Assembly (NCBI GenBank): GCA_023954075.1
Contig: JAMLIV010000001.1
Span: 364,621 to 428,620, forward strand
Source of the DNA: Lysobacteraceae bacterium
Lineage (GTDB): Bacteria; Pseudomonadota; Gammaproteobacteria; Xanthomonadales; Xanthomonadaceae
Reading direction: 5' to 3'
Length of the DNA: 64,000 nt
Shown here piece by piece: positions 25,293 through 33,242 of this stretch. Made by a program: the position numbers and the translations under genes. Within the stretch, counting starts at the first letter, position 1. Each line of letters opens with the position of its first letter. The notes beneath the pieces were generated by a model that saw only the letters and a list, made by a program, of their open reading frames with translations, searched no databases and was not told the origin of the DNA.

Positions 25293-26183
25293 ATGAGCCG
25301 CCTGCTGCTTGTCCTGTCGCTTCTCCTGCCGGTTGTCGCGGCAGCGGATGACACTGGAGACTATCTCGCCGAGGTTGCGCAGCAGCGCCAGGCGCGCGAG
25401 GAGGGGCTGCGCCAGCCGCTCGGCTGGCTGTCGCTGGTGGGGCTGCACTGGATCGAGCCGGGATCCCACCGCGTGGGTGCGGCCTCCGACAGCGACATCG
25501 TGTTGGCGGTCGGTCCGGAGCATCTGGGCGAGATTCGCTTGAGTGAGGGCGTCGTGACTCTGGTGCTCGCCCATGCGAAGGGTGTGGAGATCGACGGTGT
25601 GCCGGCCGCGGTTGGGGAGCTGGCGCTGCGTCCCGACAGCCACGGTGAGCCGACCCAGGTCACCTTTGACGGAGGTGCCGCCGGCTTCAACCTGATCGAG
25701 CGCGACGGGCGTTTCGCGCTGCGGGTGCGCGATGCCAGGGCCCGCACCCGAACCGCGTTTGCGGGCCTGGACTACTTCGACACCGACCCCGCCTGGCGCA
25801 TCGAGGCGCGCTTTGAGCCGCACCCGGAAGGCGCGACCATCGAGATCGCCAACGTCATCGGCCAGCTCAGCCCCGAGCCGAATCCGGGCGCGGTGGTGTT
25901 CGAACGCGAGGGCAAAACCTATCGGATCGAGGCGCTGGCCAATTCCGACGGCAGCCTGTTCCTGATCTTCGCCGACCGCACCTCGGGCCGCGAGACCTAC
26001 GGTGCCGGCCGCTTCCTCGATACACCGGTGCCGAAGGATGGCCGCGTGCTGGTGGATTTCAACCTCGCCTACAGCCCGCCGTGCGCCTTCAATGCGTTTT
26101 CCACCTGCCCGCTGCCGCCGCCGGAAAACCGCCTGGATCTCGCGGTGCGGGCCGGCGAGAAGAAGTACGTCGGGCCGCGCTGA
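25293..26183 (+). CDS. DUF1684-family secreted protein
   Basis: This 296-residue protein starts with a hydrophobic signal peptide (residues 1-18, ending VVAAA). The DUF1684 hallmarks are visible: LGWLSLVGLHWIEPG near residue 44 and the C-terminal FNLAYSPPCAFNAFSTCPLP followed by PPENRLDLAVRAGEK. The family is widespread and has no established biochemical role. ATG at 25293 is preferred to TTG four codons earlier. It converges tightly (1 base) on the M23 peptidase gene. Confidence 0.82.
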   Translation: MSRLLLVLSLLLPVVAAADDTGDYLAEVAQQRQAREEGLRQPLGWLSLVGLHWIEPGSHRVGAASDSDIVLAVGPEHLGEIRLSEGVVTLVLAHAKGVEIDGVPAAVGELALRPDSHGEPTQVTFDGGAAGFNLIERDGRFALRVRDARARTRTAFAGLDYFDTDPAWRIEARFEPHPEGATIEIANVIGQLSPEPNPGAVVFEREGKTYRIEALANSDGSLFLIFADRTSGRETYGAGRFLDTPVPKDGRVLVDFNLAYSPPCAFNAFSTCPLPPPENRLDLAVRAGEKKYVGPR

Positions 26184-26184
26184 T

Positions 26185-27036
26185 TCAGCGCGGCGGAAGC
26201 TCCAGCAGCTGCGGGTCCAGGCGCGTCTGGAACCAGGTCAGGCCCCAGTGCAGGTGCGGGCCGGTGGCGCGCCCGGTGGCACCGACCCGGCCGATGACGT
26301 CGCCCTGTTCCACGCGCTGGCCCGCTGCCACGTCCAGCTTCGACAGGTGCAGGAAGTTGGAGCCGACGCCGTGGCCGTGGTCGATCAGCACGGTGCCGCC
26401 GGTGAGGTAGAGGTCGGCATCGGCAAACACCACCACGCCGGCCGCCGGCGCGCGGATCGGCGTGCCCTGAGGTGCGGCGATGTCGGTGCCCGAGTGCGGC
26501 GCACCGGGCGTGCCGTTGTAGATGCGCTGACGTCCGAAACGGCCGCTGATGCGGCCATCGAGCGGCCAGATGAAGCCGTTGAAAAGATCGGGCCGGTCGT
26601 CGTCGCGATTGCGCTCGGCCGCGACCGCGGCCTGTTCGCGCGCGATGCGCGCGGCGATTTCGGGCGGTGGATCGACGGTTTTCTGCGGCACGCCGGTCAC
26701 TCGCTCCACTGGCCAGTCGCGTTTCTTCACGGCTACGTCGATGCGCTCGCGCGTGCCGTCGGGCAGGGCGACATCCACCCGCGCGTTGCGCACTTCGTCG
26801 CGGCCCACGCCGAAAGCGAAGCGTCCGTCCGACGAAACCCGCAGCGCCTTGCCGTGCAGCGCGACGGTGCTGCCGGGGCGGGTCCGGCCGAAGACGAGGC
26901 TGCCCTGCTGCACCGATTCGGGCAGGGCGGTGCGGTGTGTCGGGGTGGCGCGCGCGTCGTCTGAAGTGCCTGATAACACGAATGCACACGCAAGCAGCGT
27001 GCCGGGCGGGAGAAGCCGGTGCAGCGCACCCCTCAT
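26185..27036 (-). CDS. M23-family zinc metallopeptidase (cell-wall endopeptidase)
   Basis: This 283-residue exported protein has an N-terminal hydrophobic signal at residues 1-25 and a small beta domain at about 40-100. The C-terminal M23/LytM domain has all zinc and catalytic residues: APHSGTDIAAP (HxxxD) and TGPHLHWGL (HxH). It should cut peptidoglycan cross-links in the periplasm. Its ATG overlaps the stop of the dihydroorotase gene by 4 bases (ATGA), so the two are translationally coupled although they share no pathway. Confidence 0.9.
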   Translation of the reverse strand: MRGALHRLLPPGTLLACAFVLSGTSDDARATPTHRTALPESVQQGSLVFGRTRPGSTVALHGKALRVSSDGRFAFGVGRDEVRNARVDVALPDGTRERIDVAVKKRDWPVERVTGVPQKTVDPPPEIAARIAREQAAVAAERNRDDDRPDLFNGFIWPLDGRISGRFGRQRIYNGTPGAPHSGTDIAAPQGTPIRAPAAGVVVFADADLYLTGGTVLIDHGHGVGSNFLHLSKLDVAAGQRVEQGDVIGRVGATGRATGPHLHWGLTWFQTRLDPQLLELPPR

Positions 27037-28385
27037 CGCGCAATCGCCAGCCGCCGCCCCTGCGGTTCGCCGATCAGGCGCTGGCCGTCCCAGGCCAGCT
27101 CGCCGTTGACGAAGGTGGCGGCGACGCGCGAGGAGAAGCGCGTGCCCTCGAACGGCGACCAGCCGCACTTGCTCAAGACCTTTTCGCGCTCGACGGTGTA
27201 GCCGGTGAAGGGGTCCACCAGCACGAGGTCGGCGAAGAAGCCTTCGCGCAGGAAGCCGCGTTCGGCCACGTCGAAGAGCTGCGCCGGGGCGTGGGCGAAC
27301 TTCTGCACCACCTGCGCGGCGCGCAGCTTCTTTTCGTGCACCAGCTCCAGCGCGGCGACGAGTGCCTCCTGCACCAGCGGCAGGCCGGAGGGCGCGGACA
27401 GATAGGGCTGCCGTTTTTCTTCCAGCGTGTGCGGGGCGTGGTCGGTGGCGAGCACGTCGATCACATCGCCGGCCAGCGCGGCGATGAGGGCGTCGCGGTC
27501 GCCGGCATCCTTGATCGCCGGATTGCACTTGATGAAGTTGCCGCGTGCGGCGTAGTCCTCGCGGCAAAAGCGCAGGAAGTGGATGCAGGTTTCCGCGGTG
27601 ATGCGCTTGCGCAAGCGCCCGTTTTCATCCAGCAGCGGGCCGGCTTCGAACAGGGCCAGCTCGTCGGCGGTGCTGATGTGCAGGACGTGCAGCCGCGCGC
27701 CGTGTTTTTTCGCCAGCGAAACGGCCAGTCGCGTGGATTTCAGGCAGGCTTCGCGCGAACGGATGTCCGGGTGCATCGAAACCGGAACCTCGTCGCCGAA
27801 GCGCGCCTGCGCCGCCGCCTGCGCGGCCTCGATCATCGGGGTGTCTTCGCAGTGGGTGATGATCGGCACGGGCGCGTCGCGGAAGATCGCATCGAGGGTG
27901 TCGGGATCGTCCACCAGCATGTTGCCGGTGGACGCACCCATGAACACCTTGATGCCGGGCGCGGCCTTCGGATCCAGCGCGCGGATGGCGGCGAGGTTGT
28001 CGTTGCTGGCACCCAGGTAGAAGCCGTAGTTGCCGCGGCAGCGCCCGGCGGCGTGCGCGTATTTTTCTTCCAGCGCGGCCGAATCCAGCGTCGGCGGGCG
28101 GGTGTTGGGCATGTCCATGAAACTGGTGATGCCGCCGGCCACCGCCGCCGCGGATTCGGTGGCCTGGTCGCCCTTGTGGGTGAGGCCGGGCTCGCGGAAG
28201 TGCACCTGGTCGTCGATCATGCCGGGCATCAGCCAGCGCCCGTGCGCGTCCAGCACCTGCTCGCCGGGTCGGGCAGACAGGCCCATGCCGATCTCCTCGA
28301 TGCGCTCGCCGCGCACGCGCAGGTCGCCTTCGAATTCGCGGCCTTCGTTGACGAGGCGGGCATTGCGGATCAGCCAGTCGGCCAT
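27033..28385 (-). CDS. pyrC: Dihydroorotase (class I amidohydrolase)
   Basis: This 450-residue protein should close carbamoyl-aspartate to dihydroorotate in pyrimidine synthesis. The amidohydrolase features are GMIDDQVHFREPG near residue 56, the Lys of GIKVFMGASTG near residue 143, THCEDTPM near residue 173, LHVLHISTADE near residue 229 and VLATDHAPHT near residue 300. The first metal motif is normally HxH; here the first His is Gln. I recall the same substitution in Bacteroidetes-type dihydroorotases. Another cyclic amidase is possible but less likely. The gene lies 60 bases behind the EI gene and overlaps the M23 gene. Confidence 0.85.
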   Translation of the reverse strand: MADWLIRNARLVNEGREFEGDLRVRGERIEEIGMGLSARPGEQVLDAHGRWLMPGMIDDQVHFREPGLTHKGDQATESAAAVAGGITSFMDMPNTRPPTLDSAALEEKYAHAAGRCRGNYGFYLGASNDNLAAIRALDPKAAPGIKVFMGASTGNMLVDDPDTLDAIFRDAPVPIITHCEDTPMIEAAQAAAQARFGDEVPVSMHPDIRSREACLKSTRLAVSLAKKHGARLHVLHISTADELALFEAGPLLDENGRLRKRITAETCIHFLRFCREDYAARGNFIKCNPAIKDAGDRDALIAALAGDVIDVLATDHAPHTLEEKRQPYLSAPSGLPLVQEALVAALELVHEKKLRAAQVVQKFAHAPAQLFDVAERGFLREGFFADLVLVDPFTGYTVEREKVLSKCGWSPFEGTRFSSRVAATFVNGELAWDGQRLIGEPQGRRLAIAR

Positions 28386-28445
28386 GGCGGTGTTTCCGGT
28401 GGAGGCGGGACGGCCATGATACCGCCGCCCCGCGTGCGCTTCGGC

Positions 28446-30164
28446 CTACAGCCGCGCCACCGCGCGTTCCACGGCGCTGCGGTCGCGCGCGCGCAGCAGC
28501 GCGCCGGCGCGCCGGCGCAGGGCGGAAAGTTCGCACCGGCGCACCGCGGCGCGAACTTCCAGGATGTTGGCCGGGTGCATCGAAAGCTCGGTGAGGCCGA
28601 GCGCGAGCAGCAGCCGGGTGTACTGCGGGCCGCCCGCCATCTCGCCGCAGATCGATGCCGGCTTTCGCGTCCGGCGGCAGGCGGCGAGGATCTCGTGCAG
28701 GGCGCGGATCACCGCCGGGTGCAGCGGCGAGAACAGCGCGCCGACGGCATCGTTGCCGCGGTCGGCCGCGAGCAGGTACTGGATGAGGTCGTTGGTGCCG
28801 ATCGAGACGAAATCCATGGTGTCGAGCAGCGTCGCCAGCGCGAATGCCGCCGCGGGAACCTCGATCATTGCGCCCAGCGGCGTATGCGCGCCGACGGGAT
28901 GGCCTTCGCGGCGCAGTTCGCGCTCGCACTCGCGCAGGTGGCGGCGCACCGCGAGCATTTCCTCGCGTTGACTGACCATCGGCACGAGGATGCGCACCGG
29001 GCCGTGGGCCGAGGCGCGCAGCATGGCGCGCAGCTGGGTGCGCAGCAGGGCGGGGCGCGCCAGCGCCAGGCGCACGCCGCGCAGTCCGAGCGCGGGGTTG
29101 GGCTCGCGCGGCAGCGCGATGCCGGAGGCGTCGGCCTTGTCGGCACCGAGATCGAGCGTGCGCAGCGTCACCGGTCGGCCTTCCATCGCCAGCACGGCGT
29201 CGCGGCAGGCGGCGTACTGTTCTTCTTCGTCGGGCACTTCGGTGCGCTGCAGGAAGAGGAACTCGGTGCGCAGCAGGCCCACGCCTGCGGCACCGAGCTG
29301 GCGGGCGCGAGCCACGTCATCGCGCGATTCGGCGTTGGCCATCAGGGCGATGTCGACGCCGTCGCGGGTGCGGGTGGCGGCGGCGCGCAGGCGGACCAGG
29401 GAGCGCTGTTCGCGCGCCTCGGCAGCCTCGCGCTCGCGCAGGTCCGCGAGGTCTTCCGGCCCCGGTTCCACGATGACTTCACCGCGCCCGGCGTCCACCA
29501 TCACCGCCACGCCGTCGGGAATGGCCGCGAGCGCCTCGGCCGGCGCGATCAGCATGGGCAGGCCGAGGCTGCGCGCCAGGATCGCGCTGTGCGACATCGG
29601 GCTGCCGCGCGACACCAGCACCGCCAGCACCCCGCGTTCGACCATCGGCACCAGTTCGGTGGGCGATACCGTGTCGGCAACGAGCACCTCGCCGGCCAGG
29701 CCGATGATGTCGTCCTCAGCCGTGCCGCGCTGAAGCGCCGCCTGCAGCCTGCCGATCACGTGGTCGAGATCCTCGCGCCGGCTGCGCAGGTACGGGTCCT
29801 CCATCGCGCTGAATACGGCGGCGAGGCGGTCGCGCTGCAGCTTGAGCGCGTAGCTGGCGGCGTAGCGGCCGCTGCGGATCATCTCGACGAGGCCGGAAAC
29901 CAGGTCGGGATCGTCCAGCAGCAGGGCATGCACGTCGAGGAACTCGCCCACTTCCTGCGCCAGTGCGCCCTGGAGCTGGTCGCGCAGGGCTGCCAGTTCG
30001 GCGCGGGTGAAGCGGATGGCGTCGACGAGGCGCGCGATCTCCGGCTCGACCGCCTCGGACGACAGCCTGCGCTCCTCGGCTTCGACCACGTGCGGCGCGC
30101 GAACCCGGGCGCGCCCGAGCGCCAGCCCGCGCGAGGCGGTGACGCCGGACAGCCGGGCGCGCAT
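28446..30164 (-). CDS. ptsI: PTS enzyme I (phosphoenolpyruvate-protein phosphotransferase)
   Basis: This 572-residue protein has the normal EI length. The phosphorylated His192 lies in GSPMSHSAILARSLG; the PEP-binding region has LRTEFLFL and GTNDLIQYLLAADR, and the active Cys is in ICGEMAG. It passes phosphate from PEP to HPr. No GAF domain is present, so it is EI rather than the nitrogen-type PtsP. With HPr and EIIA-Man upstream and no sugar permease nearby, it probably serves a regulatory PTS. Confidence 0.93.
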   Translation of the reverse strand: MRARLSGVTASRGLALGRARVRAPHVVEAEERRLSSEAVEPEIARLVDAIRFTRAELAALRDQLQGALAQEVGEFLDVHALLLDDPDLVSGLVEMIRSGRYAASYALKLQRDRLAAVFSAMEDPYLRSRREDLDHVIGRLQAALQRGTAEDDIIGLAGEVLVADTVSPTELVPMVERGVLAVLVSRGSPMSHSAILARSLGLPMLIAPAEALAAIPDGVAVMVDAGRGEVIVEPGPEDLADLREREAAEAREQRSLVRLRAAATRTRDGVDIALMANAESRDDVARARQLGAAGVGLLRTEFLFLQRTEVPDEEEQYAACRDAVLAMEGRPVTLRTLDLGADKADASGIALPREPNPALGLRGVRLALARPALLRTQLRAMLRASAHGPVRILVPMVSQREEMLAVRRHLRECERELRREGHPVGAHTPLGAMIEVPAAAFALATLLDTMDFVSIGTNDLIQYLLAADRGNDAVGALFSPLHPAVIRALHEILAACRRTRKPASICGEMAGGPQYTRLLLALGLTELSMHPANILEVRAAVRRCELSALRRRAGALLRARDRSAVERAVARL

Positions 30165-30218
30165 CTCAGCGCCACCTCCGCGAGCCGCCGCGCGCGCACC
30201 GTGCCGGCACGATCGCGC

Positions 30219-30494
30219 TCATGCGGTTTCCTGCTCGTCGAAGCCGCGCTCGAACAGCGCGGCGGCAGCGGCCATCGCCTCGTCCTCGTCCGGACCGTCG
30301 AGCCGGAGCACGACGCGCGCGCCCTGCGCGGCGGCGAGCAGCATCACGCCCAGGATGCTCTTGGCGTTGACGCTGCGATTGCGGAATTCGAGCGTGGCCT
30401 GGCTGCTGAATCCCGACAGCAGTCGCACCACCCGCGCCGCGGCGCGTGCGTGCAGGCCGAGCGCGTTGACGATGACCAGTTCCTGCTCACGCAT
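30219..30494 (-). CDS. ptsH: PTS phosphocarrier protein HPr
   Basis: HPr of 91 residues, with the phosphoacceptor His15 in NALGLHARAAA and Ser46 in NAKSILGVMLLAA, the site used by HPr kinase in organisms that have it. It overlaps the end of the EIIA gene by 8 bases and precedes the EI gene by 54 bases, all in one direction. Ser46 and its flanks are well kept, hinting at an HPr kinase elsewhere in the genome (inference). Confidence 0.93.
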   Translation of the reverse strand: MREQELVIVNALGLHARAAARVVRLLSGFSSQATLEFRNRSVNAKSILGVMLLAAAQGARVVLRLDGPDEDEAMAAAAALFERGFDEQETA

Positions 30495-30879
30495 GATCGA
30501 GCACCACGCCGGTCTTGCCGCCGGCCACCGCGGTGAGTGCCAGTTCGTCCAGTGCCTGCTCGGGGTAGTTGCACACCCGCAGCAGCATCGGCAGGTTCAG
30601 CCCGGACACCCGCCGCACCCGCGTGCCGAGTTGGGCCAGGCGCGCTGCCAGGTTGCTCGGCGAGGCACCGTAGAGATCGGTCAGGACCAGTACGCCTTCG
30701 CCGCGATCGACCCGGCGCAGGGCGGCGCTGGCATCGGGAAGAATCGCGTCCGGGTTCGCGTCGAACGGCACCTCGAAGTGCGCAAGCGGCAGCGGCACGC
30801 GCCCGAGCAGGCGCTCCAGCAGCGCCGCGTGGTGCGCCCCGACGCCCGGATGGGTGATGAGCAGGATTCCGACATTCAT
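30487..30879 (-). CDS. PTS EIIA component, mannose family
   Basis: A stand-alone 130-residue EIIA-Man domain starts MNVGILLITHPGVG; His10 is the phosphorylation site of this family. TDLYGASPSN near residue 67 and SGLNLPMLLR near residue 92 are also typical. No EIIB, EIIC or EIID gene lies in the window, so it likely relays phosphorylation state as a signal rather than importing sugar. It follows thrC by 50 bases in the same direction. Confidence 0.88.
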   Translation of the reverse strand: MNVGILLITHPGVGAHHAALLERLLGRVPLPLAHFEVPFDANPDAILPDASAALRRVDRGEGVLVLTDLYGASPSNLAARLAQLGTRVRRVSGLNLPMLLRVCNYPEQALDELALTAVAGGKTGVVLDHA

Positions 30880-30929
30880 GCGGGAAGTGTAGCCAAGCCG
30901 GCAGCCGTCCGGCTCGTGCGTCGCTGCCC

Positions 30930-32213
30930 TCAGCGGGCTTCCAGCTGCGCCCGGAACGCGGCGTAATCGGCCGGCATCGGGTCGGCATGGGCCGGGCGCG
31001 CCAGCAGCGCGGCCAGCGCCGGCGGCGGCGCGACAGGTTCGCCGATGATCGGTTCCACGATGCTCTCGAACTTGGCCGGATGCGCGGTCGCCACGACCGC
31101 CCAGGTCCCGTCGGGCGCGAGGCTGTCGAGCGCGTGGATGGCGGTGGCGGTGTGCGGGCAGACCGCCACGCCGTGGCGGGTCCAGACCTCGCCGATGGTG
31201 TCGCGGATGGCCGCGTCGCCGACCGCAATCGCGCGGAAACCCTCGCGCAGCGCCCCGTCGTCCGGAACCAGCCAGCGCAGGCGCTCGAAGTTGCTCGGCG
31301 CGCCCACGTCCATGGCGTTGGCCAGCGTCGCCACGCTCGCTCGGGGTTCGTAGGGGCCGCCGTCGAAGAAGCTGGGCAGCACGTCATTGGCGTTGGTGGC
31401 CAGCAGCACTTCGCCGATCGGCAGCCCGATGCGGCGCGCGAGGATGCAGGCCAGCGCGTTGCCGAGATTGCCGGTGGGAATGGCGAAGTTCAGCACCTCG
31501 CCGGTTTCCCGCCAGTGCGCCAGCGCGGCGTGGGTGTAGTAGCCCATCTGCGGCAGCAGGCGGCCCAGGCTGATGCTGTTGGCCGAGCTCAGCGGCACCC
31601 GCGCCTGCAGCGCCGCGTCGTTGAGCGCGCGCTTCACCAGCGCCTGGCAGTCGTCGAAGCTGCCGGCCACGCGCAGCGCGCGCACGTTGTCGCCGAACGC
31701 CCCGAGCTGGTGCGCCTGGCGCGGCGAGACGCGGCCATCGGGATAGAGGATCACCACGCGCACGCCGGCCAGCCCGTGGAAGGCACCGCCCACCGCCGCG
31801 CCGGTGTCACCCGAGGTGGCGACGATGATGGTCAGCGGCCGGTCGCCATCGGCGCGCAGCCGGCTCAGGCAGGCGGCAAGGAAGCGCGCGCCGAAGTCCT
31901 TGAACGCGGCGGTCGGGCCGTGGAACAGCTCCAGCAGGCCGGTGCCGTCGTCGAGCCAGCGCATCGGCGCGGGGAAGTCGAAGGCCTGCGCGCAGATCGC
32001 GTCCAGCTCGGCGGCCAGCGCGTCGCCCTCGAAGAACGGGCGCAGCAGCGTGGCGACAATGTCCGCAAGCGTGGTCTTGCCCTCGAAATCGGCCGGCGCG
32101 AGCGTCGGCACGGATTCGGGCACGTACAGCCCGCCGTCGGGCGCAAGGCCGGCGGCGATGGCTTCGGAAAGGGTGGCGGGTGCGGCCTGTCCGCGGGTGG
32201 AAACAAAACGCAT
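30930..32213 (-). CDS. thrC: Threonine synthase
   Basis: A PLP enzyme converting O-phosphohomoserine to threonine, 427 residues. The PLP lysine is Lys105 in HGPTAAFKDFGARF; SGDTGAAVGGAF, PTGNLGNALAC and NANDVLPSFF are family motifs. The ATG at 32213 overlaps the thrB stop (TGATG) and has GGAGG 8 bases upstream; an in-frame GTG one codon earlier is less well placed. It is the last gene of thrA-thrB-thrC. Confidence 0.95.
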   Translation of the reverse strand: MRFVSTRGQAAPATLSEAIAAGLAPDGGLYVPESVPTLAPADFEGKTTLADIVATLLRPFFEGDALAAELDAICAQAFDFPAPMRWLDDGTGLLELFHGPTAAFKDFGARFLAACLSRLRADGDRPLTIIVATSGDTGAAVGGAFHGLAGVRVVILYPDGRVSPRQAHQLGAFGDNVRALRVAGSFDDCQALVKRALNDAALQARVPLSSANSISLGRLLPQMGYYTHAALAHWRETGEVLNFAIPTGNLGNALACILARRIGLPIGEVLLATNANDVLPSFFDGGPYEPRASVATLANAMDVGAPSNFERLRWLVPDDGALREGFRAIAVGDAAIRDTIGEVWTRHGVAVCPHTATAIHALDSLAPDGTWAVVATAHPAKFESIVEPIIGEPVAPPPALAALLARPAHADPMPADYAAFRAQLEAR

Positions 32214-33124
32214 CACAAAACCTCCGCACGCGGCCCTGCGACCGGCGATACCAGCGATTGACTGTCGAAACCGGCCCGCGAGAACGCGGCCCGCATGGGT
32301 GCTGCGGCCGCTTCGGCTTCGGCGCGCGTGGCAAACCAGGCGAACACGCTGGGCCCGGCCCCCGCGATGCTGGCACCAAACGCCCCCGCATCGAGCGCGG
32401 CCTGTTTTACCTGCGCGAAACCGGGAATCAGCGGCGCGCGGCGCGGCTCCACCAGCACGTCGGCAAAGCCGGCGCGAACCAGGTCTTCATCGCCCTTCAT
32501 GCAGCCCACCAGCACCTGCGCCAGGTTGGCCGACTGCGCCACGAACTCGCCCAGCGCGTAGTGGCCCCTGAGCGCCTCGCGTGCGCGGCGGGTTTCCAGT
32601 ACCTGCTCGGGATGCACCAGCGTGCAGTGCCAGGCCGCCGGCACCTCGATCCGCACCATGCGCTCGGCCGTCGTCAGCACCAGCCCGCCCAGCAGCATCG
32701 GGCCGACGTTGTCGCCGTGGCGCGAACCGCTGGCCGCGGCCTCGCCATCGAGCGCGAAGGGATACAGCGCCTCGCGCGACAGCGGCGCATCGAGCAGCGC
32801 GTTGGCCGCCACCAGCGCCGCCACGCAGCTCGCCGCCGAGCCGCCCATGCCCGAGCCCAGCGGAATGCCCTTGTCGATCTCGATCTCGAAACCGAACTCC
32901 AGCCCCAGCGCCTCGCGCAGCGCGATCAGCGCGCGCCCGGCGGTGTTGCGCTCCGCCTCCAGCGGCAGCTGCAGATCCAGCCCGCGGATCGCGCGGATGC
33001 GCACCGTTGGCTCGTCGATCTTCCGCACGCCGACCCGGTCGCCCGGTCCGTCGATGCTGTGACCGAGCAGATCAAAACCGACGCAGGCGTTGCCGATGCT
33101 GGCGGGGGAGAAGGCTTTTTTCAT
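32213..33124 (-). CDS. thrB: Homoserine kinase
   Basis: This GHMP kinase phosphorylates homoserine. The core motif [18 protein letters not shown] lies near residue 87, the N-terminal motif is [17 protein letters not shown], and the C-terminal [10 protein letters not shown] is present. The start at 33124 (MKKAFSPAS, 303 residues) matches the family N-terminus. An in-frame ATG at 33142 would begin inside the palindromic element at 33141-33236. No strong ribosome site is seen at either start. Confidence 0.93.
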   Translation of the reverse strand: MKKAFSPASIGNACVGFDLLGHSIDGPGDRVGVRKIDEPTVRIRAIRGLDLQLPLEAERNTAGRALIALREALGLEFGFEIEIDKGIPLGSGMGGSAASCVAALVAANALLDAPLSREALYPFALDGEAAASGSRHGDNVGPMLLGGLVLTTAERMVRIEVPAAWHCTLVHPEQVLETRRAREALRGHYALGEFVAQSANLAQVLVGCMKGDEDLVRAGFADVLVEPRRAPLIPGFAQVKQAALDAGAFGASIAGAGPSVFAWFATRAEAEAAAAPMRAAFSRAGFDSQSLVSPVAGPRAEVL

Positions 33125-33140
33125 TAGGCTAGGATTCGTC

Positions 33141-33236
33141 ATTGGGGATTAGGGATTGGGAAAAGCGGGTGGGCGTGCCGTGGAAATGGGTTCTTGCCGG
33201 CGTTACACCAATCTCCAATCCCGAATCCCCAATCCC
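33141..33236. repeat. Palindromic GGATTGGG/CCCAATCC element between thrA and thrB
   Basis: The left arm at 33141-33160 has ATTGGGGATTAGGGATTGGG; the right arm at 33208-33236 has repeated CCAATC and CCGAATCCCC units. The two can fold into a large stem with a loop of about 45 bases. It lies inside the thr operon and is of the same type as the element inside metH at 17305-17380. Confidence 0.75.
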
Positions 33237-33242
33237 AGCCCC

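Noticed and set aside
26667..30536. A 1289-codon + strand open frame opposite the dihydroorotase and PTS genes
   Set aside because: Shadow of three certain minus-strand genes; no recognisable motifs.
33125..33142. ATG at 33142 as the thrB start
   Set aside because: It begins inside the palindromic element and adds six residues that homoserine kinases lack.
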